This document shows, piece after piece, positions 6,286 to 13,656 of a DNA stretch of 18,304 nucleotides (position 1 is the stretch's first letter; the number at the start of each line of letters is the position of its first letter). A program made the translations under genes and the position numbers. Below the pieces are notes generated by a model. That model ran no database searches, had not been told where the DNA came from, and saw only the letters and a list, made by a program, of their open reading frames with translations. The DNA comes from an uncultured Fastidiosipila sp. (GTDB taxonomy: Bacteria > Bacillota > Clostridia > Saccharofermentanales > Fastidiosipilaceae): positions 1-18,304 of the forward strand of contig CAMYAM010000022.1 of the NCBI GenBank assembly GCA_947253875.1, read 5' to 3'.

Positions 6286-7170
6286 ATGGATAAATCTATT
6301 TTTTTAAAGGCTATAGATTTTGGTAAGAGCTATGGTGACAAGAAAGTATTGTCTGATGTAAATTTTGAAATTAAAGAAGGAGAAATAATAGGATTACTTG
6401 GTAAAAATGGTGCTGGTAAATCAACTTTATTGAAGGCAATAACTGGTATACACCCTTATGAGCAAGGAACTATTGAGATCAATGGAAAAGAATTAAAGTC
6501 AAATTATGAACTTGTAAAAGATTTTGGAGTATTAATAGAGAGTAATTTTTTAAACTATTTGACAGGATATGAAAACCTAAAATTATTGCTTCAATTGGAT
6601 GAAAAAATCGAAAATGAAAAACTTGATGAAGAAATAGATAGAATATTAGAAACAGTAGAATTAAAAGATGCTAAAAAGAAGAAAGTTAAGGACTATTCAT
6701 ACGGTATGAAACAGAGACTTGGACTTGCCCAAGCTTTATTAACTTCAAAAACTTTTACCGTTCTTGATGAACCTTTTCTTGGACTAGATCCAATAGGAAA
6801 AGATATAGTAAAGAAGGCTATTTCAAACAAGGCTAAAGAAGGGGTTCCGATAATATTTTCTAGCCATGATTTAGATGATGTTGCAGAAATATGTGACCAT
6901 ATTATTTTGATTAAAGATGGTACTGTATCTTATGATGGTCCTATGAAAAAGAGAATTGAGTTTAGGCTGATTCTTGATAAGGTAAAAAAAGATGTTTTTT
7001 CAGGATATAAGAATATTCAATTTGAAGGCAATAATGTAATATGCCTATTAGATGAAGATGAGCTGGTAAATGACTTTCTTTCGTGTATTATCAACAATGA
7101 TATGAAAATAATAGAGATAGAAACAAAAGATAGATCATTGGTAGATATGTTTTATGAGGAGTTAAAATGA
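6286..7170 (+). CDS. ABC transporter ATP-binding protein (ABC-2/bacitracin-export type)
   Basis: A 294-residue ATPase subunit of an ABC exporter. Walker A is GKNGAGKST (39-47), the signature is YSYGMKQR (137-144), Walker B is TVLDEP (158-163) and the switch histidine is His194. After about residue 215 comes the extra C-terminal domain usual in the BcrA/LanF-like group that exports or expels peptide antibiotics. It has a clear GGAGA ribosome site and overlaps the permease gene by four bases (ATGA), so the two make one cytoplasm-membrane complex. The substrate cannot be read from the sequence. No bacteriocin or sensor-kinase gene lies nearby, so drug or bacteriocin self-protection is only a family-level guess. 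Confidence 0.93.
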   Translation: MDKSIFLKAIDFGKSYGDKKVLSDVNFEIKEGEIIGLLGKNGAGKSTLLKAITGIHPYEQGTIEINGKELKSNYELVKDFGVLIESNFLNYLTGYENLKLLLQLDEKIENEKLDEEIDRILETVELKDAKKKKVKDYSYGMKQRLGLAQALLTSKTFTVLDEPFLGLDPIGKDIVKKAISNKAKEGVPIIFSSHDLDDVAEICDHIILIKDGTVSYDGPMKKRIEFRLILDKVKKDVFSGYKNIQFEGNNVICLLDEDELVNDFLSCIINNDMKIIEIETKDRSLVDMFYEELK

Positions 7171-7943
7171 GATTATTGAAAGTAGAAAGATATAAAAATT
7201 ATCATAGGACCGAGTTTTACCTATCATTTTTGACGCTTTTAGTACCTTTGATATTTGCTTATAGCATGGTTTACACAGATATGCCTACCCAAATGGAATA
7301 CAATAAAGCTGGAGGGATTTCGATATTTACCATGGTATCAGTATGCTTAGGTATGGCTTCAAGTATCGGTATATTTCATATATTTTATTCAGTTATTGCT
7401 GCTAACTCTTTGGCATATGAATTAGAAAGCGGATATTATATGATGTACTTTCCAAAATTACAATCAAAAACTAAGTTGTTGAGGACAAAGCAAAGAGTTG
7501 TTACTGAATCTTTGTTAATAACTTTAGTGACATTCATTGTAATTGCGATTGTTATATTAAAGTTACTTGTAAAGGATGATGGTATAATAACCAGCAAATT
7601 CTTTGACCAATATAGTTTTTACATGGCGATGTCAATGCTAGCGATTGTATTTGAACTGGTAGCATTTGTGAATTTAAGTTTGGTTTTAGGCTTATTTTTC
7701 AGAACCTTGCAAACAATTGTTATATCTGTGGCTTTGTTTTATGGTCAAATATTAGGATCCTCAATCCCTATAATTAAGTATTTGATGCCGAAATACCATT
7801 TACAAAACATTTTAGATTTTAATGATTGGACAAATTATTCTCAGGTACTTAAGATTACATTGACATCAATAGGAGTCAGCTTATTTATATTGCTAGTTGT
7901 TTCATATATTGGACATAAAAAGATGAAAAAAGATTACATCTAA
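7167..7943 (+). CDS. ABC-2 type transporter permease
   Basis: A 258-residue integral membrane protein with about six hydrophobic segments, near residues 18-36, 55-80, 113-134, 150-173, 180-203 and 228-248. The tail is basic (GHKKMKKDYI). Its size and layout fit the permeases that pair with BcrA/LanF-like ATPases. It has an ATGA overlap with the ATPase gene and is the last gene of the pair; no clear terminator follows. Two such subunits with two ATPase subunits would form the transporter. The substrate is unknown. Confidence 0.88.
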   Translation: MRLLKVERYKNYHRTEFYLSFLTLLVPLIFAYSMVYTDMPTQMEYNKAGGISIFTMVSVCLGMASSIGIFHIFYSVIAANSLAYELESGYYMMYFPKLQSKTKLLRTKQRVVTESLLITLVTFIVIAIVILKLLVKDDGIITSKFFDQYSFYMAMSMLAIVFELVAFVNLSLVLGLFFRTLQTIVISVALFYGQILGSSIPIIKYLMPKYHLQNILDFNDWTNYSQVLKITLTSIGVSLFILLVVSYIGHKKMKKDYI

Positions 7944-7946
7944 TAA

Positions 7947-8196
7947 AAAGCATTTGGTAAATACTTTAAATGGATATTTAAAGATTTAAGAAGTAAATAT
8001 AATGCAATATATTTACGAAGAAATGAGAGAGTTCCGGATTAAGCAATTTATGATTTTGATGCTAGGGAAGGACTTGAACCAAACTTTTTATTGTTCTTAC
8101 AAAAAAGGTATAGATGGATATTTTTTAGAACAAATTAGAGAATCAGAAAAATATATTGGTGATAAAGAAAACGAATATTTGATTTTACGGAAATGA
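7947..8196 (+). pseudogene. Decayed fragment resembling the nuclease region of a type III restriction (Res) subunit
   Basis: One frame from just after the permease stop reads FKDLRSKYNAIYLRRNERVPD, a stop at 8040, then AIYDFDAREGLEPNFLLFLQ. Beyond the A run at 8101-8106 the sense moves to another frame, KGIDGYFLEQI. The order YxxIYLxRNER...IYDFD...EPNFLLFLxKK resembles the PD-(D/E)xK region near the end of type III Res helicase-nucleases. The following IEPKG-like motif is absent. A 64-codon frame with an ATG (8002-8196) overlaps it but has no ribosome site and looks like an accidental mix of the relic. I read it as a fossil of another restriction system. Confidence 0.5.
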
Positions 8197-8268
8197 TATT
8201 AGATTTTATAAGTATGGCTGGTTGAGTATATGACCTAGTAAATGTATTAATAATTAAGGATGGTATGA

Positions 8269-9078
8269 ATGTCTAAGATTAAAAAAGAAAGAAATTCTGC
8301 TAAAGGCTTTGATATTGAGGTTTACACAGAAGATTTTAAGAATGATTATATAAGTCTTACTGATATAGCAAAATATAAAAACACAGATGATCCAAGATTT
8401 GTAATCCAAAACTGGATGAGAAATAGGAACACGCTTGAGTTTATAGGATTGTGGGAAGTTTTAAATAATCCAAATTTTAACCGTGTGCAATTCGACACGT
8501 TTAGAAATGAAGCTGGTTTAAATAGATTTACGATGACACCGAATAAATGGATAGAATCTACAGATGCTATAGGTATAGTTTCAAAAGCAGGCAGATACGG
8601 AGGAACGTATGCTCATTATTATATAGCTATGGAATTTGCATCTTGGCTTTCTCCAGAATTTAAGCTATATATTATTCAAGATTACAAGAGATTAAAAGAA
8701 GATGAAAACTCAAAATTATCATTAACTTGGAATCTGCATAGAGAAATATCAAAAATTAATTATAAAATTCATACAGACGCAATTAAAGAATACTTGCTTA
8801 AAGATTTAACTAATGATCAATTTTCTTTTAAATATGCAAGTGAGGAGGATATGCTGAATGTAGCACTATTTAATAAAAGAGCAAAAGAGTGGCGAAAAGA
8901 AAATCCAAATTTTCTATTCATTCCTACAGCAAGTAAAGATACTGAGGCTTATATAGAGATCATCAATAATTTATACGAGAGATTAGGATGCAAAACTTAC
9001 ACCTTGTATTTATCTAATGTAAAAGTAAACAAAGAAGAGGTTAATCAAAAGATAGAAAAAGCGGACATAATCTATTGA
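8269..9078 (+). CDS. KilA-N domain protein
   Basis: A 269-residue protein with a KilA-N DNA-binding domain over about residues 12-145. Landmarks are ISLTDIAKYKN (28-38), QNWMRNRNTLEFIGLWEVLNNP, KWIESTDAIGIVSKAGRYGGTYAHYYIAMEFASWLSPEFKLYII and a basic helix. The rest (150-269) is the alpha-helical tail of chromosomal KilA-N proteins, including a FNKRAKEWRKENP stretch. KilA-N domains come from phage and large DNA viruses and are frequent in bacterial defence islands, but the role of stand-alone copies is not established. The ribosome site AAGGA (8256-8260) is eight bases before ATG. A long hairpin and then a GmrSD-type nuclease follow within 94 bases, so a functional link is plausible but inferred. 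Confidence 0.87.
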   Translation: MSKIKKERNSAKGFDIEVYTEDFKNDYISLTDIAKYKNTDDPRFVIQNWMRNRNTLEFIGLWEVLNNPNFNRVQFDTFRNEAGLNRFTMTPNKWIESTDAIGIVSKAGRYGGTYAHYYIAMEFASWLSPEFKLYIIQDYKRLKEDENSKLSLTWNLHREISKINYKIHTDAIKEYLLKDLTNDQFSFKYASEEDMLNVALFNKRAKEWRKENPNFLFIPTASKDTEAYIEIINNLYERLGCKTYTLYLSNVKVNKEEVNQKIEKADIIY

Positions 9079-9123
9079 TATGTACCCTCCTTACTGGGTG
9101 TCCAGTAAAGACGGTACATATCA
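9076..9123. repeat. Long near-perfect hairpin between KilA-N and GmrSD genes
   Basis: TGATATGTACC (9076-9086) pairs with GGTACATATCA (9113-9123). Inside it, TTACTGG (9091-9097) pairs with CCAGTAA (9102-9108) around a GTGT loop. Between the stems, T9088-A9111 and C9089-G9110 can also pair, leaving only two single mismatches in a 22-position helix. The first base is in the stop codon of the KilA-N gene. There is no T run on either strand, so it is not a normal terminator. It could be an RNase processing site, an operator or a small mobile repeat. Confidence 0.85.
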
Positions 9124-9171
9124 GAATTAAGTTATGGATTTAATAAAAGTTTAATTTAACAGGAGGCATAT

Positions 9172-11025
9172 ATGGCGAAGAATATTGATCCAGAATTAAA
9201 GAAGATTGGTAGCTATTTAGATTTAGATGAAAAATCCATATTTTCAATTCCAGAATATCAAAGAGCTTATTCTTGGGAGATTAAGCAATGCGATAAATTA
9301 TGGCAAGATATAGAGGATTTTATTGATAGTGGTGGTACTGATCCGTACTTCTTTGGTACAGTAATTATTAATTGTCAAGAGAATGATACAAAATTAAGTT
9401 TAATTGATGGCCAACAAAGGACATCAACTTTTATTCTTCTTTTCAAAGCACTTTTATTAAGATTAATTCAAGCAATAGAAGAAACTAAAAAAGATGAAGA
9501 ATCAGATGATCTTACTTATGGATTGACGAGGAAAAGAGATAGATTAATTCAAATTCTTTATAAAGTAAGTGATAGTCAAATTTTATCGGTGTTAAAGGAT
9601 CTTGAAACTGCACCTACAGGACTGATTTTGGAAAACAATTCTATAAATGAACTCTATAAAAATGAACTCCAGATTATAATCAAGAGTCCAAGTTTTGAAA
9701 TTGCAGAACAAAGAGTTGAAAAAATAAAATATAAGCAAAAAGATAATAAATATACTAACTTCTTTAGAAACTTTAAATTTTTCTATACAAAACTTGAAGG
9801 TTTATCGCCTTCAGAAGTAAATGTATTTGCAGAATATATTTTAGATAAATCAGAAATTATTGAAATACGCAGTTGGAATGTTGAACAGGCTATAACTATG
9901 TTTAATTCTTTAAACTCTGATGGAATGCCGCTTTTAGACTCAGATATTATTTCGGCTAAACTTTACTCTAATTCTGGCGAAGATAGAGAAGGTTTTAACA
10001 TAAAATGGTCTGAACTTAAGAAGTTAATTATGGACTTAGAAGAAAGTAAAGTTACAGATATTGACAGTGTTTTGAAGCAATATATGTATATTAATAGGTC
10101 GCAGAATAAAGAATACATTTCAGAAAAAGGATCCATAAATGTTACAACTCCTGGCTTAAGAAGATTTTATACAGAAACTAATCAGGAGCTTCTTCAAGAT
10201 CCGATAAAACTTACAGCTAAACTATTAAAGGTAGCTAAAATATGGGATGCAATAAAAAGTTATTCTATTGTTAAGTTATGCTCTAAATTTAATGAGAATC
10301 TAAATCTTTACTTAATTTCCTATTTGTTTAGGTTTGAGATAGATGAATTATCAGAAAAAATTGTTACAGAATTTGCAGAAGATTTATTAAGACTGTTTGC
10401 TATTTTAGAGTTAGTTGATATGGGTTACTCGAGCTCTAAGTTTAAAACTTTTCTATTTGGATTAAATATTAAGTTAGTGGATGATAATATAGAACTATCT
10501 GAAATAAAAGAAGATATAAATCGTCACATAAATAAAGAGTGGAATAAATATGATATTGAGATAGCAGCTAGAAATTATACAAAGAATCCACTAGTGTTTT
10601 TAAATGAATATATTGCGTGCAACGAAAATGGACAAAAATTTATAATTCCTGAAAAATATGAAATTGAACATATTATGCCAAGAAGTGGTAAAAACATTGA
10701 CCAAATAAGAGAAGATGCTGGTATTTCAGATAAAGAAGAGTTCCTAGATATTATTAACAAACTTGGAAATAAAGTTTTGCTTGAAGAGGATATAAATCGC
10801 TCAATAGGTAATGCTTGGTTTAGAAGCAAAATACAAAATTCAGTCAAACAGAAAAAAGGATATAAAGATAGTTCCTTCATGTTAACAAAGCAGATTGTTT
10901 CAGGTTTCAAAGATCAAGAAAGTCCGCTTTGGACGATTAAAGATATTGAAGAAAGAACTAATATGGAAGCAAAGAAGATTGCAGATTTTATTTTTGACAA
11001 AGATGATTGTCGGGAGAGTCAGTAG
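9172..11025 (+). CDS. GmrSD-type DUF262/DUF1524 protein, modification-dependent restriction nuclease
   Basis: A 617-residue fusion of the two halves of the GmrSD family. The N-terminal DUF262 domain has IPEYQRAYSWE (26-36) and LIDGQQRTST (77-86), a ParB-like nucleotide-binding module. The C-terminal DUF1524 domain is an HNH-type nuclease: EIEHIMPRSGKN (497-508) with His500, then LGNKVLL (531-537) with Asn533, and Asn542. This family includes type IV enzymes that cut phage DNA with modified bases (GmrSD on glucosylated hydroxymethylcytosine) and the phosphorothioate-sensing SspE; which modification this one senses is unknown. All key residues are present and the length is normal. It has a strong AGGAGG ribosome site. 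It follows a KilA-N gene and a hairpin, and its stop is two bases before the next gene. Confidence 0.9.
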   Translation: MAKNIDPELKKIGSYLDLDEKSIFSIPEYQRAYSWEIKQCDKLWQDIEDFIDSGGTDPYFFGTVIINCQENDTKLSLIDGQQRTSTFILLFKALLLRLIQAIEETKKDEESDDLTYGLTRKRDRLIQILYKVSDSQILSVLKDLETAPTGLILENNSINELYKNELQIIIKSPSFEIAEQRVEKIKYKQKDNKYTNFFRNFKFFYTKLEGLSPSEVNVFAEYILDKSEIIEIRSWNVEQAITMFNSLNSDGMPLLDSDIISAKLYSNSGEDREGFNIKWSELKKLIMDLEESKVTDIDSVLKQYMYINRSQNKEYISEKGSINVTTPGLRRFYTETNQELLQDPIKLTAKLLKVAKIWDAIKSYSIVKLCSKFNENLNLYLISYLFRFEIDELSEKIVTEFAEDLLRLFAILELVDMGYSSSKFKTFLFGLNIKLVDDNIELSEIKEDINRHINKEWNKYDIEIAARNYTKNPLVFLNEYIACNENGQKFIIPEKYEIEHIMPRSGKNIDQIREDAGISDKEEFLDIINKLGNKVLLEEDINRSIGNAWFRSKIQNSVKQKKGYKDSSFMLTKQIVSGFKDQESPLWTIKDIEERTNMEAKKIADFIFDKDDCRESQ

Positions 11026-11027
11026 TT

Positions 11028-11993
11028 ATGAAAATTTGTAAATTTTGCGGTACAGAGAATCAAGCATCTGTAAAAACTTGTTCTTCATGCGGAGGCTATG
11101 AGTTCAAAAATAAGTGCAGTAATTGCGGTACGATTTTTGAGGAGGGTAATTTTTGCTCGAAATGTGGTGTCAAAGCTGGAGTTAGAGCTAAAAAATGCCC
11201 TAATTGTGATGCAGAGTATTATTCTGTAGCGTGCCCAGATTGTGGTTACACTAAGAATTCCGATTCAATAACTGAGGTATATATAGCGAGAAGATCTGAA
11301 CCTGAGAAAGATAGAAAAACTTGGCTATGGGTTCTAGGATGGTTAATAATTTTCCCTGTTCCAGTCACAATTTTATTATTAAGGAATCAAAAATTAAATA
11401 AGTGGATTAAAGGCGTTATAATTTCCCTTGCTTGGCTTGTTTTTATAGCCATGATTGCTTCAGCACCTAAACCAAATGATAAGCAGAATAAAACAGAGAA
11501 ATCACAGCAAGAGGCATCTACAATGATAACTGAGTCAGAAAAGGAAAGCGATAAAAAAGAGACTGAATTTATGTATGCATCTGATGAAGTAGTAAATAAA
11601 TTTATTACAGAATACAATAAAATATCTAAAAGTCCGCTTAAAAATATTGAGAAAGGTAATATTCGCACAAAATATTTTGCATCAAGTTATGGTTATTCAC
11701 TTGAGCTTTTAAATGCGGCTGATACAAAGAAAATCTTAGTAAAGATTAATGCAACAGCCGCTGCATTTGAAGAGGGTCTTGTTGGAATGCGTGAGGTGTT
11801 TCATGATGTAGTCAAAGTAATTGATCCAAATTTGTCTGATGATGAAATTTATGTGTATTTTGATAATCTGGTCAAAAATGAATATATGGTTGAAGATGAT
11901 TCTTTTGGTAACATAGAAGTTAAATATATTCCGAATAAGAAATTAAGCAGTGGATATTCACGAGGTCGCATAGATTTGAGAGATATCAGTTGA
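11028..11993 (+). CDS. Zinc-ribbon membrane protein coupled to the GmrSD-type gene
   Basis: A 321-residue protein. Six CxxC pairs (Cys4/7, 18/21, 30/33, 43/46, 57/60, 69/72) make up to three zinc ribbons at the cytoplasmic N-terminus. Two membrane segments follow (about 99-118 and 126-144), then a Lys/Glu/Ser/Thr-rich linker (148-178) and a soluble C-terminal domain of unknown fold (about 180-321). The charge pattern suggests both ends face inside, but this is not certain. I chose ATG 11028, preceded by GGGAGA (11013-11018); the frame could also begin at TTG 11007, which would overlap the upstream gene. The two-base gap after the GmrSD-type stop implies coupled translation. Similar zinc-ribbon membrane proteins are common in Firmicutes without known function; a defence role here is a context guess. 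Confidence 0.8.
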   Translation: MKICKFCGTENQASVKTCSSCGGYEFKNKCSNCGTIFEEGNFCSKCGVKAGVRAKKCPNCDAEYYSVACPDCGYTKNSDSITEVYIARRSEPEKDRKTWLWVLGWLIIFPVPVTILLLRNQKLNKWIKGVIISLAWLVFIAMIASAPKPNDKQNKTEKSQQEASTMITESEKESDKKETEFMYASDEVVNKFITEYNKISKSPLKNIEKGNIRTKYFASSYGYSLELLNAADTKKILVKINATAAAFEEGLVGMREVFHDVVKVIDPNLSDDEIYVYFDNLVKNEYMVEDDSFGNIEVKYIPNKKLSSGYSRGRIDLRDIS

Positions 11994-12085
11994 TAAGTAT
12001 TACTTAATACAATGGAAAAATGACTGAATTTATAAGTAATCTGCATAACAAATCTTATTAAAAAATTAATTTAAGACAGAATTAG

Positions 12086-12119
12086 AGACCGTATTGAGTG
12101 CATACGGTCTTTGTTTTTT
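12086..12119 (+). terminator. Intrinsic terminator closing the GmrSD/zinc-ribbon operon
   Basis: AGACCGTAT (12086-12094) and ATACGGTCT (12102-12110) form a perfect 9-bp stem with a 7-base loop, followed by TTGTTTTTT. The stem shares its AGACCG core with the terminators in the two direct repeats. Confidence 0.88.
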
Positions 12120-12148
12120 ATTAAGCTTTCCCAACCCAATGCCCACTT

Positions 12149-12157
12149 TGCTATAAT
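12149..12157 (+). promoter_or_regulatory. Extended -10 promoter of the Sel1-repeat gene
   Basis: TGCTATAAT is a TGn-extended -10 with a perfect TATAAT (12152-12157) and no good -35 box. It sits between the terminator of the previous operon and the next gene, giving a leader of about 80 bases. Confidence 0.5.
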
Positions 12158-12243
12158 AAACTCATAAATAGTGTTGCAAATATTTTATTTAACAGTATAA
12201 ATGCATTTAATATGCTTTCGCAGCAGAAAGAGAAGGAACGATT

Positions 12244-12933
12244 ATGGAACCAAACAAAAACTCATTGACTAAGACAGACGAACTCGCAATTGAACGCAAA
12301 GACGATACCTACATCAATGCCAAAGGTGCAAATTTATATGGAGAACAATCATATGCTCAGGCAGTAGAATACTACCACTTAGGTGCAGCTATGGGAAACT
12401 CTGATTCCATTTCAAACTTAGGTTATTGCTACCTATATGGGCGAGATATTCCACAAAATACAGCATTGGCTGTTGCATATTTCAAGATTGCCTGCGAAAA
12501 GAAAAATCCAGATGCAGCATATAAGTTAGGTGATATTTATAGTAAGGATAAATGGGGTCTAGAGGATAAAGAACTTTCTCTTTATTACTATAGCTTAGCA
12601 GTAGAATATATTATCGGTTCAGGATGGCAAACAAAAGATAGCTTATATTACAATGATGAGTTGCAAAACTTCCCTAGCTTGTGTTTTGCTTTAGCCAGAG
12701 AGCTTGGTAATGATGGCAACATGTTTAATAACACGCCTTTATCCTATCAATTCCTCTTATATGCAAAAATTGGCTATGAGAACGAATTAGCAAATGGATT
12801 TGGTATGTACGAAAAAGCTTATAATAATGTACTAGAGTTAATGGCAGACGCACAATATGATGAAGTCAGAGATTATTATAATAATGTTTACCTTACAAAT
12901 GATATTGATGGTGAAGATGATATAATTTTATAA
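12244..12933 (+). CDS. Sel1-like repeat (tetratricopeptide-type) protein
   Basis: A 229-residue protein with at least three Sel1-like repeats, about 25-51 (YAQAVEYYHLGAAMGN), 54-86 (SISNLGYCYLYGRDIPQN...AVAYFKIA) and 89-125 (AAYKLGDIYSKDKWG...SLYYYSLAVEY). These alpha-helical pairs bind protein partners. No signal peptide or membrane segment is seen, so it should be cytoplasmic; the last ~90 residues are helical and acidic. The ribosome site AAGGAA lies about six bases before ATG. It has its own promoter and terminator, so it is a single-gene unit. Its codons look somewhat less AT-extreme than the restriction genes, hinting at a different origin. The partner and function are not known. Confidence 0.85.
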   Translation: MEPNKNSLTKTDELAIERKDDTYINAKGANLYGEQSYAQAVEYYHLGAAMGNSDSISNLGYCYLYGRDIPQNTALAVAYFKIACEKKNPDAAYKLGDIYSKDKWGLEDKELSLYYYSLAVEYIIGSGWQTKDSLYYNDELQNFPSLCFALARELGNDGNMFNNTPLSYQFLLYAKIGYENELANGFGMYEKAYNNVLELMADAQYDEVRDYYNNVYLTNDIDGEDDIIL

Positions 12934-12969
12934 ATAAAGTAAATTCGGTTAAAAAATTAAGTGTATTCA

Positions 12970-13001
12970 AGGGACGTGTTATGAACATCACGTCCTTTTT
13001 T
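12970..13001 (+). terminator. Intrinsic terminator of the Sel1-repeat gene
   Basis: GGACGTG (12972-12978) and CACGTCC (12989-12995) form the stem core, extended by A-T and G-T pairs, and T6 follows. Confidence 0.88.
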
Positions 13002-13021
13002 GATATAAAAATGAAAATTAC

Positions 13022-13113
13022 ACAATCACAGGAACAAAAAACCTCACAAATACAGGAATGAAAACTCCGCAAATACAGGAATGAAAATCCTGCAAATACT
13101 GGAGCAAAAACAT
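13022..13113 (+). repeat. Four tandem degenerate 23-24-bp repeats
   Basis: The units at 13022-13045, 13046-13068, 13069-13091 and 13092-13113 share a core like GCAAATACAGGAATGAAAA. In the frame of each unit it reads (A/T)NTGxK, like the short Thr/Gly/Lys repeats of cell-wall proteins, but the 23-base units shift frame, so it no longer codes as a whole. Units are immediately adjacent with no spacers, which excludes CRISPR. Confidence 0.7.
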
Positions 13114-13226
13114 TACTAGATCTTGCTTCTAAAATTGATCTTAATAAGATAGAAGAGCCTTCATTTTTGCTGGTTTTATATGGGGTAGCTCCTTTTGCGT
13201 ATAGAAAAAAGATGGGGTTATGGTAG
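13080..13226 (+). pseudogene. Possible C-terminal scrap of a surface protein
   Basis: The frame NENPANTGAKTLLD, then a hydrophobic stretch FLLVLYGVAPFAY and a basic end RKKMG, stops at 13226. An NPxTG-like motif, hydrophobic segment and positive tail loosely recall a sortase anchor, but the spacing is longer than normal and the match is poor. No start codon or intact upstream frame exists. Low confidence. Confidence 0.3.
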
Positions 13227-13307
13227 TGATAATTTCTTGTCTGAAAAATTAAATTAGTGCGAGTATTTAGTGAGAGTATAAGGTAAGCTTGACATAAGAA
13301 AAAACAA

Positions 13308-13338
13308 GAGACGCTTTGTTTTAAAGCGTCTCCTATTT
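13308..13338. terminator. Bidirectional intrinsic terminator
   Basis: GAGACGCTTT (13308-13317) and AAAGCGTCTC (13323-13332) form a perfect 10-bp stem with a 5-base loop. The T run is strongest on the minus strand (complement of 13299-13306), with a shorter one on the plus strand. It fits as the end of minus-strand transcription from the small frame at 13383-13487. Confidence 0.8.
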
Positions 13339-13382
13339 TTAATAAACAGCGACCATTATTTTTAACCAAAAATAAACCTTAT

Positions 13383-13487
13383 TTACTCAATCCTAATTTT
13401 CACGTTATTTCCCATGTTGATTTCAGCTTCTTCATCTATTGCATCTATTGAATCAATCACGATCTCTTTGCCAAACATGCTTAGCAA
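13383..13487 (-). CDS. Possible small minus-strand gene (34 codons), unknown function
   Basis: From TTG at 13487 (complement) the peptide reads MLSMFGKEIVIDSIDAIDEE and on to NNVKIRIE. A perfect AGGAGG (complement of 13495-13500) lies seven bases upstream, ideal for that TTG; an ATG three codons later is too far from it. It is acidic, with no membrane segment. The same frame stays open about 20 codons upstream of the TTG, so it could instead be the last part of a decayed larger gene. A strong minus-strand terminator lies about 50 bases past the stop. I do not recognise the family. Nothing coding is seen between 13501 and 13614. Confidence 0.4.
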   Translation of the reverse strand: MLSMFGKEIVIDSIDAIDEEAEINMGNNVKIRIE

Positions 13488-13614
13488 AGTACTACCTCCT
13501 GCTCTAGAGAAAAAGCTTTTGCCTACTAGCGTAAAAATAGTCTCTTAATATAGCTAAAATATTTCTGAAAACTATAAACCATATCTTTAAGAATATTATA
13601 TTAGTGCTATTTAT

Positions 13615-13649
13615 AGAATTAGAAATAGAATTAGAAAAGAATTAGAAAT
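13615..13649 (+). repeat. Three 12-bp direct repeats upstream of the adhesin gene
   Basis: AGAATTAGAAAT (13615-13626), AGAATTAGAAAA (13627-13638) and AGAATTAGAAAT (13638-13649) are spaced by 11-12 bases, close to one turn of DNA. Such phased repeats can bind a regulator or bend DNA. They lie about 107-141 bases before the adhesin start. Confidence 0.6.
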
Positions 13650-13656
13650 ATCAATA

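Noticed and set aside
8002..8196. 64-codon frame with ATG as a separate gene
   Set aside because: There is no ribosome site, and the better sense comes from two frames of a decayed type III Res-like fragment that overlap it.
9076..9123. Hairpin considered as an intrinsic terminator
   Set aside because: No T run follows on either strand.
11007..11027. TTG 11007 as start of the zinc-ribbon gene
   Set aside because: It lies inside the GmrSD-type gene without a ribosome site; GGGAGA is placed correctly for ATG 11028, and the protein then begins directly with its first zinc ribbon.
13022..13113. Tandem repeats considered as a CRISPR array
   Set aside because: Units are contiguous, without unique spacers, and no cas genes are present.
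12893..13369. Long minus-strand frame of 158 codons across the Sel1 terminator and the tandem repeats
   Set aside because: It crosses two terminators, has low-complexity Cys/Phe/Ser-rich content and no ribosome site; it is a reverse reading of non-coding DNA.
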